This document shows positions 8,506-17,639 of a stretch of DNA of 64,000 nt, piece after piece. The notes under the pieces were generated by a model, which was not told the DNA's origin, ran no database searches, and saw nothing but the letters and a program-made list of their open reading frames with translations. The translations under genes were made by a program, and so were the position numbers. This DNA is from Oceanobacillus neutriphilus (GTDB lineage: Bacteria; Bacillota; Bacilli; Bacillales; Amphibacillaceae): assembly GCF_014645515.1 (NCBI RefSeq), contig NZ_BMLW01000013.1, positions 1 through 64,000 on the forward strand, written 5' to 3'. The stretch's first letter is position 1; each line of letters starts with the position of its first letter.

Positions 8506-9411
8506 TCATTCATTATATATTGTTTCCGGTTCCTTTGGCACAGGCTGTTTCGATCCAGCTTGCAGCCGCAGAAAATAAAATATCCCGGCAATAATCAGTA
8601 CGCCGCCTATCATCTCTACAGGAGTAAGCATCTCATGTAACAGAATAACAGCCAGGATAGAAGCACCAACCGGTTCTCCCAATGTACTCATAGAAACTGT
8701 CGTTGTATTTACATAGTTTAACAGCAGGTTAAAAATAATATGTGCTCCCGTCGGGAAGATAGCCAGCATGACAAAGACCAGCCAATCATTTGCAGTATAA
8801 CCTGTAAATGCTATTCCGCCAATAAGATTAAACACAGCAACTGCAACCCCTGCTACCAGAAATACTAAAAAGCTGTATACCCAGTGATTAATCGATTTTA
8901 CATTTCGTTGACCAATCATTAAATAAAGCACCACAGAAACAACAGCCAGGAAGGATAAAATATTTCCCAGCAAAGCGGAACTGCCGCTTCCTAAGCTGCC
9001 TCCCCCAACAACAACGACACCTATAAAAGCAATTCCCATTGCTATTACGATACGTATATCCAGCTTTTCTTTAAAGAAAATCAGACCGCCAATTAAAGCA
9101 ATGGCAGGCTGCAGCGCTAAAATTAATGTAGAGCTTGCCACCGATGTATGATTTAACGATTCGAACCATAACCCAAAATGACCCGCCAGAAAAATCCCGG
9201 CAAACACAATGGCTATCCACTCTTTCCTGTTTATCTTTAAAAATGATTTTCGATATTTAAAAACCATAGGAAAAATTAATACACATGCTAAAAACATCCG
9301 ATACATCACCATGACAGTAGAATGTGCATCCGATAATTTCACAAGTATTGCCGATAAGGATATGCATATAATTGTGATAACTAATAGTAGATTAATGGTT
9401 CCCTGTTTCAA
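8506..9411 (-). CDS. EamA/DMT family transporter
   Basis: 301 residues, ten predicted membrane segments in two EamA repeats, starting at a TTG behind GGAGGAGGG. Characteristic stretches are SAILVKLSDAHS, WFESLNHTSVASS and TLGEPVGASILAVILL. The protein is a likely inner-membrane exporter of a metabolite or amino acid. A paralogue sharing WFESLN-TSVASS lies at 62658-63569. The substrate is unknown. Confidence 0.85.
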   Translation of the reverse strand: MKQGTINLLLVITIICISLSAILVKLSDAHSTVMVMYRMFLACVLIFPMVFKYRKSFLKINRKEWIAIVFAGIFLAGHFGLWFESLNHTSVASSTLILALQPAIALIGGLIFFKEKLDIRIVIAMGIAFIGVVVVGGGSLGSGSSALLGNILSFLAVVSVVLYLMIGQRNVKSINHWVYSFLVFLVAGVAVAVFNLIGGIAFTGYTANDWLVFVMLAIFPTGAHIIFNLLLNYVNTTTVSMSTLGEPVGASILAVILLHEMLTPVEMIGGVLIIAGIFYFLRLQAGSKQPVPKEPETIYNE

Positions 9412-9723
9412 TTATTATCCCTCCTCCGAGATGGAATGCTACTTTGATAGAAGAGGTTCAAGCATTTCTATACCCAAATAACCTCTTATATTAATGATGA
9501 AAATCAGATCGTTACCGAATAATAATAGCATGCTCAATCCATTTTTGATACCGGTTCAGCTCATAAAATATGTACATGTTTCTCTTTAACGAAGCTCGCT
9601 AATAAAATCAGGCAACGACTGACAAAAATATCACCCGATTTTATTTAACACTACAGCTTCTATCTGAAAACAATTACTACGTTTTATCTAATTATAAAAT
9701 AGATGTTAAGAGCGCCGGCAGAA
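9412..9723. other. Intergenic region with one inverted repeat
   Basis: No gene seen. Arms AATAAAATCAGG (9601-9612) and a near-complement (9635-9646, one mismatch) enclose 22 bases. It may be a weak terminator for the RpiR gene; there is no good U-tract. Confidence 0.35.
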
Positions 9724-10596
9724 CTAATTAGAAAAAGTCACCTTATGTTCTTTTAGTGTTTCTTCCAATCTATTCAGCTTCTTAATAAAATCACCTGAAA
9801 AACGCTTTCCGAATTCAACTATCAACGCTTCTACTAAAGCGATTGTTGGTACAATAGAAAATTTATCTTGACTTACTTCGATTTTTAAAATTGTCGTTGC
9901 ATCATTTATAATTGGACAGGATATATGATCCGTGATTAAAATTATTGGAACTCCCAAATCGGCTGCTACCTTAGCTGCTTGAATAATCCGCTCCGTATAC
10001 GGTTCAAAAGCAAAAATAATGAATACTTCATCTTTCTCAAGCTGCAAGACCTTATCAAAAACAATTTCAGAATCATGACTTAATTGCCTTAACTTAGGAT
10101 AAAATTCTCCCATTAACTGTTCAAAATAAAGAGCAACGGCCTTATAAGGTCTCGTACCAAAGATATTTATGCAGGCCGCCCGGCTCATCATGTCAATGGT
10201 TTTATCAAAGTTTTCCAATAGTTCTTCATTTAACGATTTGTCCAGTAAATTTACGGACTCCTTACACATCTGCACCATTGTATGTTCATATTCTTTGTTT
10301 TCTGGAACATCGGAAAGGGAGTCCTTTAATTTCCATTTTGAGTTTGTTTTTTCAGTTAGGGACTCGTCATAAACATCCTTTCTAAAATCATTAAAATTAC
10401 TGTAACCTAAAGAATGGATTGTCCGCATCACTGTCGAGACTCCTACACCTGATTCTTGAGAGAGCTCTTTTACAGTAACTAAACCCAAAGATTGATAGTT
10501 TTTTAAGATAAAGTTACACAAATATCTTTGCCTTTTAGGTAAGCTGTCCTTCAAGTTAATCATTTCCTCTAGTAAGGATTGATTGTTGTCCGCCAT
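9724..10596 (-). CDS. RpiR/MurR family transcriptional regulator
   Basis: 290 residues: N-terminal RpiR helix-turn-helix (VTVKELSQESGVGVSTVMRTIHSLGY, residues 37-65) and a C-terminal SIS domain (INIFGTRPYKAVALYFEQ). I start at the ATG at 10596 behind AGGGAGG; the frame runs 30 codons further but without a ribosome binding site. SIS domains usually bind phosphosugars, yet some RpiR proteins control amine or amino-acid catabolism. It follows the YkvI-type carrier gene and probably regulates that gene and the amine-oxidase operon. Confidence 0.85.
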   Translation of the reverse strand: MADNNQSLLEEMINLKDSLPKRQRYLCNFILKNYQSLGLVTVKELSQESGVGVSTVMRTIHSLGYSNFNDFRKDVYDESLTEKTNSKWKLKDSLSDVPENKEYEHTMVQMCKESVNLLDKSLNEELLENFDKTIDMMSRAACINIFGTRPYKAVALYFEQLMGEFYPKLRQLSHDSEIVFDKVLQLEKDEVFIIFAFEPYTERIIQAAKVAADLGVPIILITDHISCPIINDATTILKIEVSQDKFSIVPTIALVEALIVEFGKRFSGDFIKKLNRLEETLKEHKVTFSN

Positions 10597-10764
10597 ACCA
10601 TTTTCCTCCCTAAAATCGTCCTCTTTATAGATAACATATCCATACATTTCATAGATACATTCATCTGATCCGTGCATATAGGACATTATAACTTATCAGG
10701 AGGCATACGTCATGACTAACATTTCAGGTGAGAGAGCTCCATCTGTAAATAAAGTAACAGCTTC

Positions 10765-11853
10765 TTATTTCGCTATTTTCAACTCTGTTTTCCCTGGAAC
10801 CTTCTTTGGCTTTGACTTAATCCGAAAAGCTCCAACTATAAGGATAACCATAAAAATATATCCCAGATAGCCAACAATCGGAAACACGATAGAAATCAAT
10901 TCAGAAAAACCATACATGCTTAAGCTGCTTGCTACAATTAAAGCAATGACGCTGAATACGTTAAATCCTTTCGTCTTTGGCTCAAAAAAGCGTGAACTGA
11001 AAGAGAAAAACATACTTACTGCCGTACTAAAAATCATACCAAATAAAGCTACAGAGAATACCACTCCTAATAGCGGAGAAATTTGGGTTGCCAACCCCAG
11101 CGTAGGCATCGGCAGAGATGCAACGCTATCTATATTTTGAAAAATAGCCAGGTTGCTGATAAGTACTAATACACCGCAAAGCACTCCGCCAAGAAAACCG
11201 CCGATTGCAGCCTGCTTTCCATTGGTCTCACTGCCTCCCATAATAAATAGCATCGCTGCATTCGTGAGGGTGACTACAGATAGATAGTTAAAGGCAGCAG
11301 AAAACCAATGTTTTGTAACAGAAGATTGCTGCAATGCAATTGCTTCCATCTCTGCAGTTGAATTATTGCTCGTTATCAAGCTGTAAATATTTACAAAGAT
11401 GATGACGAGCAGGAATACCGGTGTCACAATTGCAAGCACTTGGATAACTTTTTTAACCCCTGTCATAATCGTTATCAGTACCAGCACAGACATAAGTATC
11501 GTCCCCACATATGTCGGGATATTCCACTGCTGACTGAAAATAGGTCCAGATCCAGCTAGCATCACTAATCCAATGCCAAACAATACGAAGATAATAACAA
11601 TGTCATATCCCATACCCAAATAGCGCCCGCTGAGCTGGCGGATAACCTCCATATGAGAAATAGCTTTTAGCTTATACCCGATACTTACTAATAACATTCC
11701 GGTAATACCAAACAAAATTGATACGGCAATCGCTCCAAGGATTCCAACTTGACCAAAGCTTGTGAAATATTGCATAATCTCTTGTCCGGAAGCAAAGCCA
11801 GCGCCTAAAACTGCCCCTGTAAAAGCACTGCTGATTTTTAATATGTTTTTCAT
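10765..11853 (-). CDS. YkvI-type membrane carrier
   Basis: 362 residues with about ten membrane segments. The N-terminus (ISSAFTGAVLGAGFASGQEI ... YFTSFG) matches the YkvI family of B. subtilis, a LeuT-fold relative of amino-acid carriers. By position it may import the substrate of the amine oxidase and aldehyde dehydrogenase upstream. A cre site lies about 60 bases ahead of its start, so catabolite repression is likely. Function in the family is not proven. Confidence 0.75.
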   Translation of the reverse strand: MKNILKISSAFTGAVLGAGFASGQEIMQYFTSFGQVGILGAIAVSILFGITGMLLVSIGYKLKAISHMEVIRQLSGRYLGMGYDIVIIFVLFGIGLVMLAGSGPIFSQQWNIPTYVGTILMSVLVLITIMTGVKKVIQVLAIVTPVFLLVIIFVNIYSLITSNNSTAEMEAIALQQSSVTKHWFSAAFNYLSVVTLTNAAMLFIMGGSETNGKQAAIGGFLGGVLCGVLVLISNLAIFQNIDSVASLPMPTLGLATQISPLLGVVFSVALFGMIFSTAVSMFFSFSSRFFEPKTKGFNVFSVIALIVASSLSMYGFSELISIVFPIVGYLGYIFMVILIVGAFRIKSKPKKVPGKTELKIAK

Positions 11854-11914
11854 ATGTTCTCCCTTCCCAACTTAAATCCCTCTTATGTAAACATACATAT
11901 ATATATACCTCTTC

Positions 11915-11928
11915 GGTAAGCGTTTACA
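11915..11928 (-). promoter_or_regulatory. CcpA cre site
   Basis: On the minus strand TGTAAACGCTTACC matches the cre consensus TGWAARCGYTTWCA at all but one or two positions. It lies in the leader of the YkvI-type gene. Confidence 0.6.
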
Positions 11929-11967
11929 TTACGAGAATTGTGGTTTACCTTTTTAATAAAAAGAAAG

Positions 11968-12017
11968 ATTTGTAATACACGGTTTTTGTTGTCACAAATG
12001 AATCATGTATTACAAAT
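11968..12017. promoter_or_regulatory. 12-bp inverted repeat between amine oxidase and carrier genes
   Basis: ATTTGTAATACA (11968-11979) is perfectly repeated in inverse at 12006-12017 with 26 bases between. It follows the amine oxidase stop and precedes the carrier gene. It could be an operator for the RpiR regulator or a weak terminator; no U-tract follows on the minus strand. Confidence 0.4.
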
Positions 12018-12045
12018 AAGCTATATACCGTAGATTAGCAATGTA

Positions 12046-13452
12046 TCATGAACCGTCAGCCATATATACCTCTGATTGCACATTTGAGAATGTTATTACT
12101 TTGCTATTAGACTCCGTTCCCAGAAGGCTATTAATATTTTGTGCCGCAGTAAATCCTGACTGAACAGCTGTTTCTGTATAAGTTGAGCCTAAATAATCCC
12201 CAGCCAGAAATAAGCGGCCATCTGGTTTCATTAAAGTGGGCTGTATCTCTGCGCGTCCCGGGAAGATATAAGCAGACCCAAATGGATACTTATTTACCCG
12301 TGCCTCCACTACATGAACACTAATGCCGGGAAATATATCATCTAAATCTTTCAATATAATATCAATGATTTCTTCTTTCGGCTTATCAATTAAGCGGCTT
12401 CCGCTTTCTCCAGGAGAAAAGGTCATAATACTGCTGCCCGGCTGTCTTTTTGTTTCTCTTGCCCGAATAAGATTTGTTTGGTTAAGGACAATGTCAAAGG
12501 CCCTTTTAGGTGTCGCAAAAGAATAGACATTATCCCAAACTTGCGGTTCTGTTTCGTCCGTCAGGAATGCAGCGCTCACATGCGGACCATAGGTTACCTT
12601 ATCGAGCGCACGCCCAAGCTCATCATCAATATTTTTAGCTACTTTCCTAGTTATTGGAGCAGGGGTAGCAAGCACAGCATATCGGGCTTCCACGACATAC
12701 TCCACTCCATTTTGTGTGTACTTTACTTCAACCGAATCTTTTTTCTGAACCACTTCTATCACTTTTGCATTTAGTTGAACACTTTTCCCCAACTCTTTTG
12801 CAATGGTATCTGTAAGCGTTGACGGTCCTCCATCAATATTTCTTCCAAGTCCATCACTTTTATTCCATACGGTATGGAAATACCCTACACCTGATCCTGC
12901 TGTAATTGTCTCCGGACTGCCCGTTGAGCGGCTGACTGTAGGTCTAAAAATGGAATCTGCATCAGTTGGTAGTTTACCGGTAAAATCGGTAAAAGTCCGG
13001 TCGCCCATAAATTCTAAAATACGCTGCTGCTGTACTCTGTAATCTTCTCCAGGTTTTCTCTTGGCTATCTGTCCATATCTGATAACAGCTGCACGCACTT
13101 TTGCACCAGCCCGTATCAAAGCGAATCTGGATTTCCATGACATCGGAGCCCTAAACGGATACATCTCAACAGAGCCTTTTAAAAGCAGCTTCCCGTTTAA
13201 AGACATCGCTGTTAATGTTCCAGGTACAGGAGAGGATACGACACCTACTGATTTCAGCAGTTCATCAGTTGCTGAACCTGGCCCGGCATATAGATGTCCT
13301 CCCCAATTCAACCAGTAGTCCCCCCGCCGTTCCGAGTGTACGCGTCCGCCAATACGATTTTCTGATTCTAATACTAAAATATCGTGGTGTTTCAGACGCC
13401 AGGCTGCAGACAGCCCGGCAAGTCCCCCACCAATGATTACTACATCTTTCAT
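12046..13452 (-). CDS. FAD-dependent monoamine oxidase-type enzyme
   Basis: 468 residues. The dinucleotide-binding motif GGGLAGLSAAWRL is at residues 8-20, followed by ENRIGGRV, and the C-terminal FAD motif DGRLFLAGDYLGSTYTETAVQSG is at about 411-433. The family oxidises amines to aldehydes with release of ammonia and hydrogen peroxide. ATGA overlap with the DapA-like gene and the aldehyde dehydrogenase upstream indicate one pathway in which the aldehyde is processed further. The exact amine cannot be told; protoporphyrinogen or phytoene activity is less likely in this context. Confidence 0.8.
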   Translation of the reverse strand: MKDVVIIGGGLAGLSAAWRLKHHDILVLESENRIGGRVHSERRGDYWLNWGGHLYAGPGSATDELLKSVGVVSSPVPGTLTAMSLNGKLLLKGSVEMYPFRAPMSWKSRFALIRAGAKVRAAVIRYGQIAKRKPGEDYRVQQQRILEFMGDRTFTDFTGKLPTDADSIFRPTVSRSTGSPETITAGSGVGYFHTVWNKSDGLGRNIDGGPSTLTDTIAKELGKSVQLNAKVIEVVQKKDSVEVKYTQNGVEYVVEARYAVLATPAPITRKVAKNIDDELGRALDKVTYGPHVSAAFLTDETEPQVWDNVYSFATPKRAFDIVLNQTNLIRARETKRQPGSSIMTFSPGESGSRLIDKPKEEIIDIILKDLDDIFPGISVHVVEARVNKYPFGSAYIFPGRAEIQPTLMKPDGRLFLAGDYLGSTYTETAVQSGFTAAQNINSLLGTESNSKVITFSNVQSEVYMADGS

Positions 13453-14354
13453 TTTACTTCCTCCGTTTTTAGTACACCTACATCTGATAATAGGTTCTTG
13501 ATTTTTTGCTGATATGCTTCTGACGCTGGTACTAAAGGTAACCTGCTTGTTCCGCCCGGCAAGCCTAATGCTTCTAACCCAGCTTTTACCGTTCCTGGAA
13601 TAACTTCTTCCTCAATCGCATTGTATAAAGGCATCAATTTTTTATTTAATGCGATAGCTTCTTGAATATTGTTTTCATTTACTATCAAATCATATAGACG
13701 CACCATTTCCGCAGGAACTAAATTATGAACGACACCAATCGTTCCATGTCCGCCAATCGCTAATGTCGGAACAATAAGATGCTCAAATCCAGTTAATACA
13801 GAAAAATTGGGATTATCTTTTGTAAGCGCTAATAATTTAACAGTATGAACTTGATCATCTGTATTTTTTATTCCTACAACGCCATCAATTTCACTTATCT
13901 CATAAAGTAATTCCGGACTTAATGACACATTCGTTGCTTCCGGATAATGATAGATGACAATGCCGATATCCGAATTCTCTGCAACAGCTTTATAATAATC
14001 AACAATCCCCTGCTCGCTTGTTTGCATATAATAAGGGTTAATGACTAACGCCCATTCCGCTCCTGCTTCCGATGCAAATTTTGTAAGTGCGATTGTATCC
14101 TCTAAGCGATGACAGCCTGTACCTGCCATTACTTTCGCTCTGCCGCTTGCTTTTTCACAAACATACTTAATAACTTCTTTTCTCTCAACCAAGCTCATTA
14201 GGGAATACTCACCAGTGCTTCCTCCCACTAATATCGTTTCAATTCCATTACCAATAAGATGGTCGATTACTTCCCCAATTCCGTTATAATTAATGCTATT
14301 GTCCTCATTCATCGGTGTAGGTAATGCTGGAATCATTCCTGTTGGTTTCGTCAT
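13449..14354 (-). CDS. DapA-like (dihydrodipicolinate synthase family) lyase
   Basis: 301 residues, class I aldolase fold of the DapA/NanA/KdgD superfamily. Visible are GGSTGEYSLM (residues 42-51), the Tyr in IYHYPEATN (about 135) and the Schiff-base Lys in VVGIKNTDD (about 164). The presence of GST rather than GTT and the operon with amine oxidase and aldehyde dehydrogenase argue against lysine biosynthesis. A retro-aldol or condensation step on a 2-oxo acid in catabolism is more likely. Confidence 0.8.
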   Translation of the reverse strand: MTKPTGMIPALPTPMNEDNSINYNGIGEVIDHLIGNGIETILVGGSTGEYSLMSLVERKEVIKYVCEKASGRAKVMAGTGCHRLEDTIALTKFASEAGAEWALVINPYYMQTSEQGIVDYYKAVAENSDIGIVIYHYPEATNVSLSPELLYEISEIDGVVGIKNTDDQVHTVKLLALTKDNPNFSVLTGFEHLIVPTLAIGGHGTIGVVHNLVPAEMVRLYDLIVNENNIQEAIALNKKLMPLYNAIEEEVIPGTVKAGLEALGLPGGTSRLPLVPASEAYQQKIKNLLSDVGVLKTEEVK

Positions 14355-14374
14355 AACAAAACCCCTCCTCTTTT

Positions 14375-15880
14375 TTATTCGTTATTTTCTTCCTGTTCTA
14401 TATTTACATAAACACTTTTGACTTCTGTATAGTTCTCTAAACCATATTCTCCGCCCATTTCCCGTCCGATGCCTGATTGCTTATAGCCTCCGAATGGCAT
14501 AGTTTCCCACTCTTGTCCGACATCATTGATCCATACAGTTCCTGCCTGAAGCTTACCGGCAATATAGTGACCTTGTCTGATATTCTCTGTCCATACACTT
14601 GCCGCCAACCCATACACACTATCATTTGCTCTTCGAATACATTCTTCTACCGAATCAAAAACATGTACAGTCATAACGGGTCCAAAGATTTCTTCTCTGG
14701 CAACGGTCATATCATCATCCACATCAGCAAAAATAACTGGTTTAACGAAAAATCCTTTATCAGAAACCGGAGTGTTATCTCCAATCAATCTTGCACCTTC
14801 TTCTATACCTGACTGAATGTAATCAAGTACTGTCTGCTGTTGTTTTTTAGATACAAGCGGCCCCATATCTGTCGCAGGATCCATACCATGTCCCAGTTTG
14901 ATTTTCTCCAATTCCTCTGAAAGCCCTTGCAAAACTTCGTTATATATGCTTCTTTGTACATATACTCTTGTGCAGGCACTGCAGTTTTGGCCATGGTTGT
15001 ACATGGTGCCTGAGAATGCCCCTTCTATTGCTTTTTTAATATTGGCATCTTCGAGAATAACGCTAGGTGATTTCCCGCCTAATTCCAGCGTAACGCCCTT
15101 CAGCTGATCAGCAGCTTTCTTCATCACATCTTTCCCGACATTGGTTGATCCGGTAAATGCTACTTTATCTACCAGCGGATGGGTAATAATTGCCTCGCCG
15201 GCCTCTCTGCCTGACCCTGGAACAATATTGACAACGCCGTCCGGGAAGCCTGCTTCCTTAAATAATTTTGCGATATAAAGTAATGACAAAGGCGTCTCAC
15301 TTGCTGGTTTAATCACAACGGTACAGCCAACTGCAAGTGCCGATCCCAGCTTCCAAGCAGCCATTAATAGTGGAAAATTCCATGGGATAATTTGTCCGAC
15401 TACTCCCACTGGCTCATGTACGGTGTAATTAATATACTCCGGCGAAACATTCGTTGTTTTCCCCTGAATCTTTGTAGCAAAGCCAGCATAATACCTGAAA
15501 TGCTCAATAGTGCCATCCACGTCATCCGTTAAAGCTACTTTGTAAGGCTTGCCATTATCCAGTGATTCTAATTGAGCCAGCTCTTCACGATTTTCCTCAA
15601 GAAGATCTGCCAATTTATAGATAATGCGCGAACGGGAAGACGCTTTCATTTTAGTCCAATCACCTTTATCAAAGGCTCTCCTTGCTGCTCTTACTGCAAG
15701 ATCAACATCATCTCTATCTGCTTTGTAAACCTGAGCAATTCTCTCCTCCGTAGCAGGATCTAAAACATCAAATTTCTTTTCTGCTGCTGCCTCAATGTAA
15801 TCTCCATTGATATAAAGTCCAATATTTTCTTCAAGAAATTCTTTCACCTTTGGTTTCAAATCAAAATTAAGCGTTTGCAA
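14375..15880 (-). CDS. NAD(P)-dependent aldehyde dehydrogenase
   Basis: 501 residues, full length for the family. VVGQIIPWNFPL, AFTGSTNVGK and the catalytic pair, Glu in VTLELGGKSP (about 266) and Cys in GQNCSACTR (about 300), are all present. It starts at TTG behind AAGGAGG and is the first gene of the operon. It would oxidise the aldehyde made by the amine oxidase two genes downstream. Sequence style resembles DhaS/betaine-aldehyde-type enzymes, but the substrate is open. Confidence 0.88.
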   Translation of the reverse strand: MQTLNFDLKPKVKEFLEENIGLYINGDYIEAAAEKKFDVLDPATEERIAQVYKADRDDVDLAVRAARRAFDKGDWTKMKASSRSRIIYKLADLLEENREELAQLESLDNGKPYKVALTDDVDGTIEHFRYYAGFATKIQGKTTNVSPEYINYTVHEPVGVVGQIIPWNFPLLMAAWKLGSALAVGCTVVIKPASETPLSLLYIAKLFKEAGFPDGVVNIVPGSGREAGEAIITHPLVDKVAFTGSTNVGKDVMKKAADQLKGVTLELGGKSPSVILEDANIKKAIEGAFSGTMYNHGQNCSACTRVYVQRSIYNEVLQGLSEELEKIKLGHGMDPATDMGPLVSKKQQQTVLDYIQSGIEEGARLIGDNTPVSDKGFFVKPVIFADVDDDMTVAREEIFGPVMTVHVFDSVEECIRRANDSVYGLAASVWTENIRQGHYIAGKLQAGTVWINDVGQEWETMPFGGYKQSGIGREMGGEYGLENYTEVKSVYVNIEQEENNE

Positions 15881-15952
15881 TATGATCCTCCTTTTAAAAA
15901 TGGAATTTTTAGAATTTCCTATACTTTATCACATAAATGAATTGAATAAAAC

Positions 15953-15969
15953 CCTTTTTATTAAAAAGG
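15953..15969. promoter_or_regulatory. 17-bp dyad upstream of the aldehyde dehydrogenase operon
   Basis: CCTTTTTA and TAAAAAGG flank a single T. The dyad lies about 75-90 bases ahead of the aldehyde dehydrogenase start and could be an operator for the RpiR regulator. No experimental link. Confidence 0.35.
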
Positions 15970-15994
15970 AATAAATTTATTCAAAATTAAAATG

Positions 15995-16013
15995 GATAAT
16001 GATTCTTATTCAT
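15995..16013. promoter_or_regulatory. Fur-box-like sequence
   Basis: GATAATGATT followed by CTTATTCAT agrees with the 19-base Fur consensus at about 14 positions. It lies between the divergent aldehyde dehydrogenase and SDR genes. Neither gene has an obvious iron role, so this may be chance. A further 8-bp inverted repeat (GATTTTCT/AGAAAATC) is at 16087-16111. Confidence 0.25.
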
Positions 16014-16239
16014 TGACTGCATATGCTTTTACAGGTAAGTTAATCAATAGCTATAAAATCATATAATAAACTTTGTATAGCAAAATGATTTTCTGTTGCT
16101 GATAGAAAATCGTTTAAAAGAAATTTTATTTACCTGACGTTCTGGTTCTTTGTTCTTTCCAATCATGAAAGAAGATATTTTCAGATTGCCGGACAGTGGT
16201 AAATTCTAATTGAAAATAATTCAAAGTAAAGGAGTATTT

Positions 16240-16983
16240 ATGCCAAATTTAAAAGATCAAGTCGTACTTATAACGGGAGCAAATCGTGGACAAGGGAAAG
16301 GTATTGCTAAACACTTCGCTTCACTCGGTGCAAAAGTTGCAGTAGGAGCCAGAAGTTTTGAGGATGCTGAAGCACTCTCCACAGAAATCGGAAAGAATCA
16401 AAGTCTTCCTGTTCGATTAGATGTGACAAACGAAGCCGATTGGACTGCTGCTGTCCAATCTATTATCGAAGCTTACAATAAAATTGATGTACTTATTAAC
16501 AATGCCGGTATTTTCATTAAAAAAACTTTGTTAGATACATCTGTGGAAGATTTCCAACAGCTAATCAATGTGAATCAGCTCGGTGTTTTTATGGGAATAA
16601 AAGCAGTCGCGCCTTATATGGAAAAACAGCAGAAAGGGTCCATTGTTAATAATGTGTCCATCTCTGCTTTTGCGCCAATCAATAACGCAGCTGCTTATGC
16701 AGCTTCAAAAGCAGCTGTTTCCAACCTTTCTAAATCTGCAGCAATCGAACTAGGACCAAAAGGAATCAGAGTGAACTCCATCCATCCGGGTGTTATCGAG
16801 ACGAACATGGTGAGCGGCAGTAATTTGAATATAAATGAAGCTGACGCAATTCCATTAAGAAGACTGGGCCAGGCTAATGATATAGCGCAGGTAGCCGCTT
16901 TTCTTGCCTCTGATGAGAGTGCTTATTGTAACGGTGCTGAAATTGTGGTAGATGGGGGGCTTACTTTAGGCACGGATGTCTAA
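16240..16983 (+). CDS. Short-chain dehydrogenase/reductase
   Basis: 247 residues. TGANRGQGKG (residues 12-21) binds the cofactor, NNAGIF follows near 88, and the catalytic Ser (NVSISAFA) and YAASK are in place. The ATG at 16240 has AAAGGAG five bases upstream; a TTG ten codons earlier lacks a site. It is divergent from the aldehyde dehydrogenase operon and could share control with it. Substrate unknown. Confidence 0.82.
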   Translation: MPNLKDQVVLITGANRGQGKGIAKHFASLGAKVAVGARSFEDAEALSTEIGKNQSLPVRLDVTNEADWTAAVQSIIEAYNKIDVLINNAGIFIKKTLLDTSVEDFQQLINVNQLGVFMGIKAVAPYMEKQQKGSIVNNVSISAFAPINNAAAYAASKAAVSNLSKSAAIELGPKGIRVNSIHPGVIETNMVSGSNLNINEADAIPLRRLGQANDIAQVAAFLASDESAYCNGAEIVVDGGLTLGTDV

Positions 16984-17014
16984 ATAGAAGTTTATATATT
17001 TTCCATTATGCAGA

Positions 17015-17051
17015 AAATAGAGAGGCTGATAAATGAATCACCTCTCTATTT
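17015..17051 (+). terminator. Hairpin after the SDR gene
   Basis: An 11-bp perfect stem (AAATAGAGAGG / CCTCTCTATTT) with a 15-base loop, about 30 bases past the stop. It lacks a long U-tract, so termination may be weak. Confidence 0.45.
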
Positions 17052-17180
17052 CAAATCTCTAAATGAGATAGATAATTATTAACAGAGGATATGCTTATAC
17101 TGATTTTAAAACACAAAAAAACCACTACCACTTCAGGTACTGGTTGGAGAATACAGCAGAGCTATTCAGAATCCACTGAT

Positions 17181-17639
17181 CTAGCCAATCTTTTCTTTTA
17201 ACATCCGGATAGATACTTCATGCTCTCCTAAAATCCCATAAATTGTCTTTTGCTCCGTTTTAACACTTGCAACAGTTCGATTAGGATCTATTATTGCCCG
17301 CTTAATTAGTTGATTCTCTTCTTTCAATTCTTTCACATCATTTTTTACCTCACCAACTTCAAGCTTAAGTTCCTCTACACTTTTTTGCATTTGATTTACT
17401 TCCTGTCTGAGTTCTACTACTTCTATTTTTACCTGATCTACTTCCTGCCTAAGCTCTGCTACTTCTGTTTTTACCTGATCTACTTCCTGCCTGAGCTCTG
17501 CTACTTCTGTTTTTACCTGATCTACTTCCTGCCTGAGCTCTGCTACTTCTGTTTTTACCTGACTCATATCTGTTCTAAGTTCCCCTACTTCTGTTTTTAA
17601 ATCTCCAAGCAAATTCAATACCTGGTCTTCAAATGTCAT
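17181..17639 (-). CDS. Heptad-repeat coiled-coil protein
   Basis: 152 residues with AAGGAGGAAGTAAT ahead of the ATG. Residues 17-110 are an almost unbroken coiled coil built from 14-residue units of the form ELRQEVDQVKTEVA, matching a 42-bp tandem repeat in the DNA. The N-terminus (TFEDQVLNLLGDLKTEV) and the C-terminus (SVKTEQKTIYGILGEHEVSIRMLKEKIG) are not repeated. There is no signal peptide or membrane segment, so it is cytoplasmic. Similar small heptad proteins of unknown role occur in Bacillaceae. Repeat number probably varies among strains. Confidence 0.7.
   Translation of the reverse strand: MTFEDQVLNLLGDLKTEVGELRTDMSQVKTEVAELRQEVDQVKTEVAELRQEVDQVKTEVAELRQEVDQVKIEVVELRQEVNQMQKSVEELKLEVGEVKNDVKELKEENQLIKRAIIDPNRTVASVKTEQKTIYGILGEHEVSIRMLKEKIG
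17398..17565. repeat. Four 42-bp tandem repeats inside the coiled-coil gene
   Basis: Units begin at 17398, 17440, 17482 and 17524. The last three are nearly identical and the first differs by a few bases; a degenerate fifth unit follows. Each encodes two heptads, so copy changes keep the frame and the coiled-coil register. Confidence 0.9.

Noticed and set aside
12323-13436. Several plus-strand frames across the amine oxidase gene
   Set aside because: Antisense shadows with no start signals; the minus-strand enzyme carries all family motifs.
15995-16013. Fur box as evidence of iron control over the aldehyde dehydrogenase operon
   Set aside because: The match is partial and no gene in the operon has an iron role; kept only as a low-confidence site.
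17398-17565. Regular 42-bp repeats, considered as a CRISPR array
   Set aside because: The units abut with no spacers and lie in frame in a coiled-coil gene.
17310-17600. 96-codon plus-strand frame rich in Phe, Tyr and Leu
   Set aside because: It is the mirror of the 42-bp repeats in the coiled-coil gene and has no start signal.
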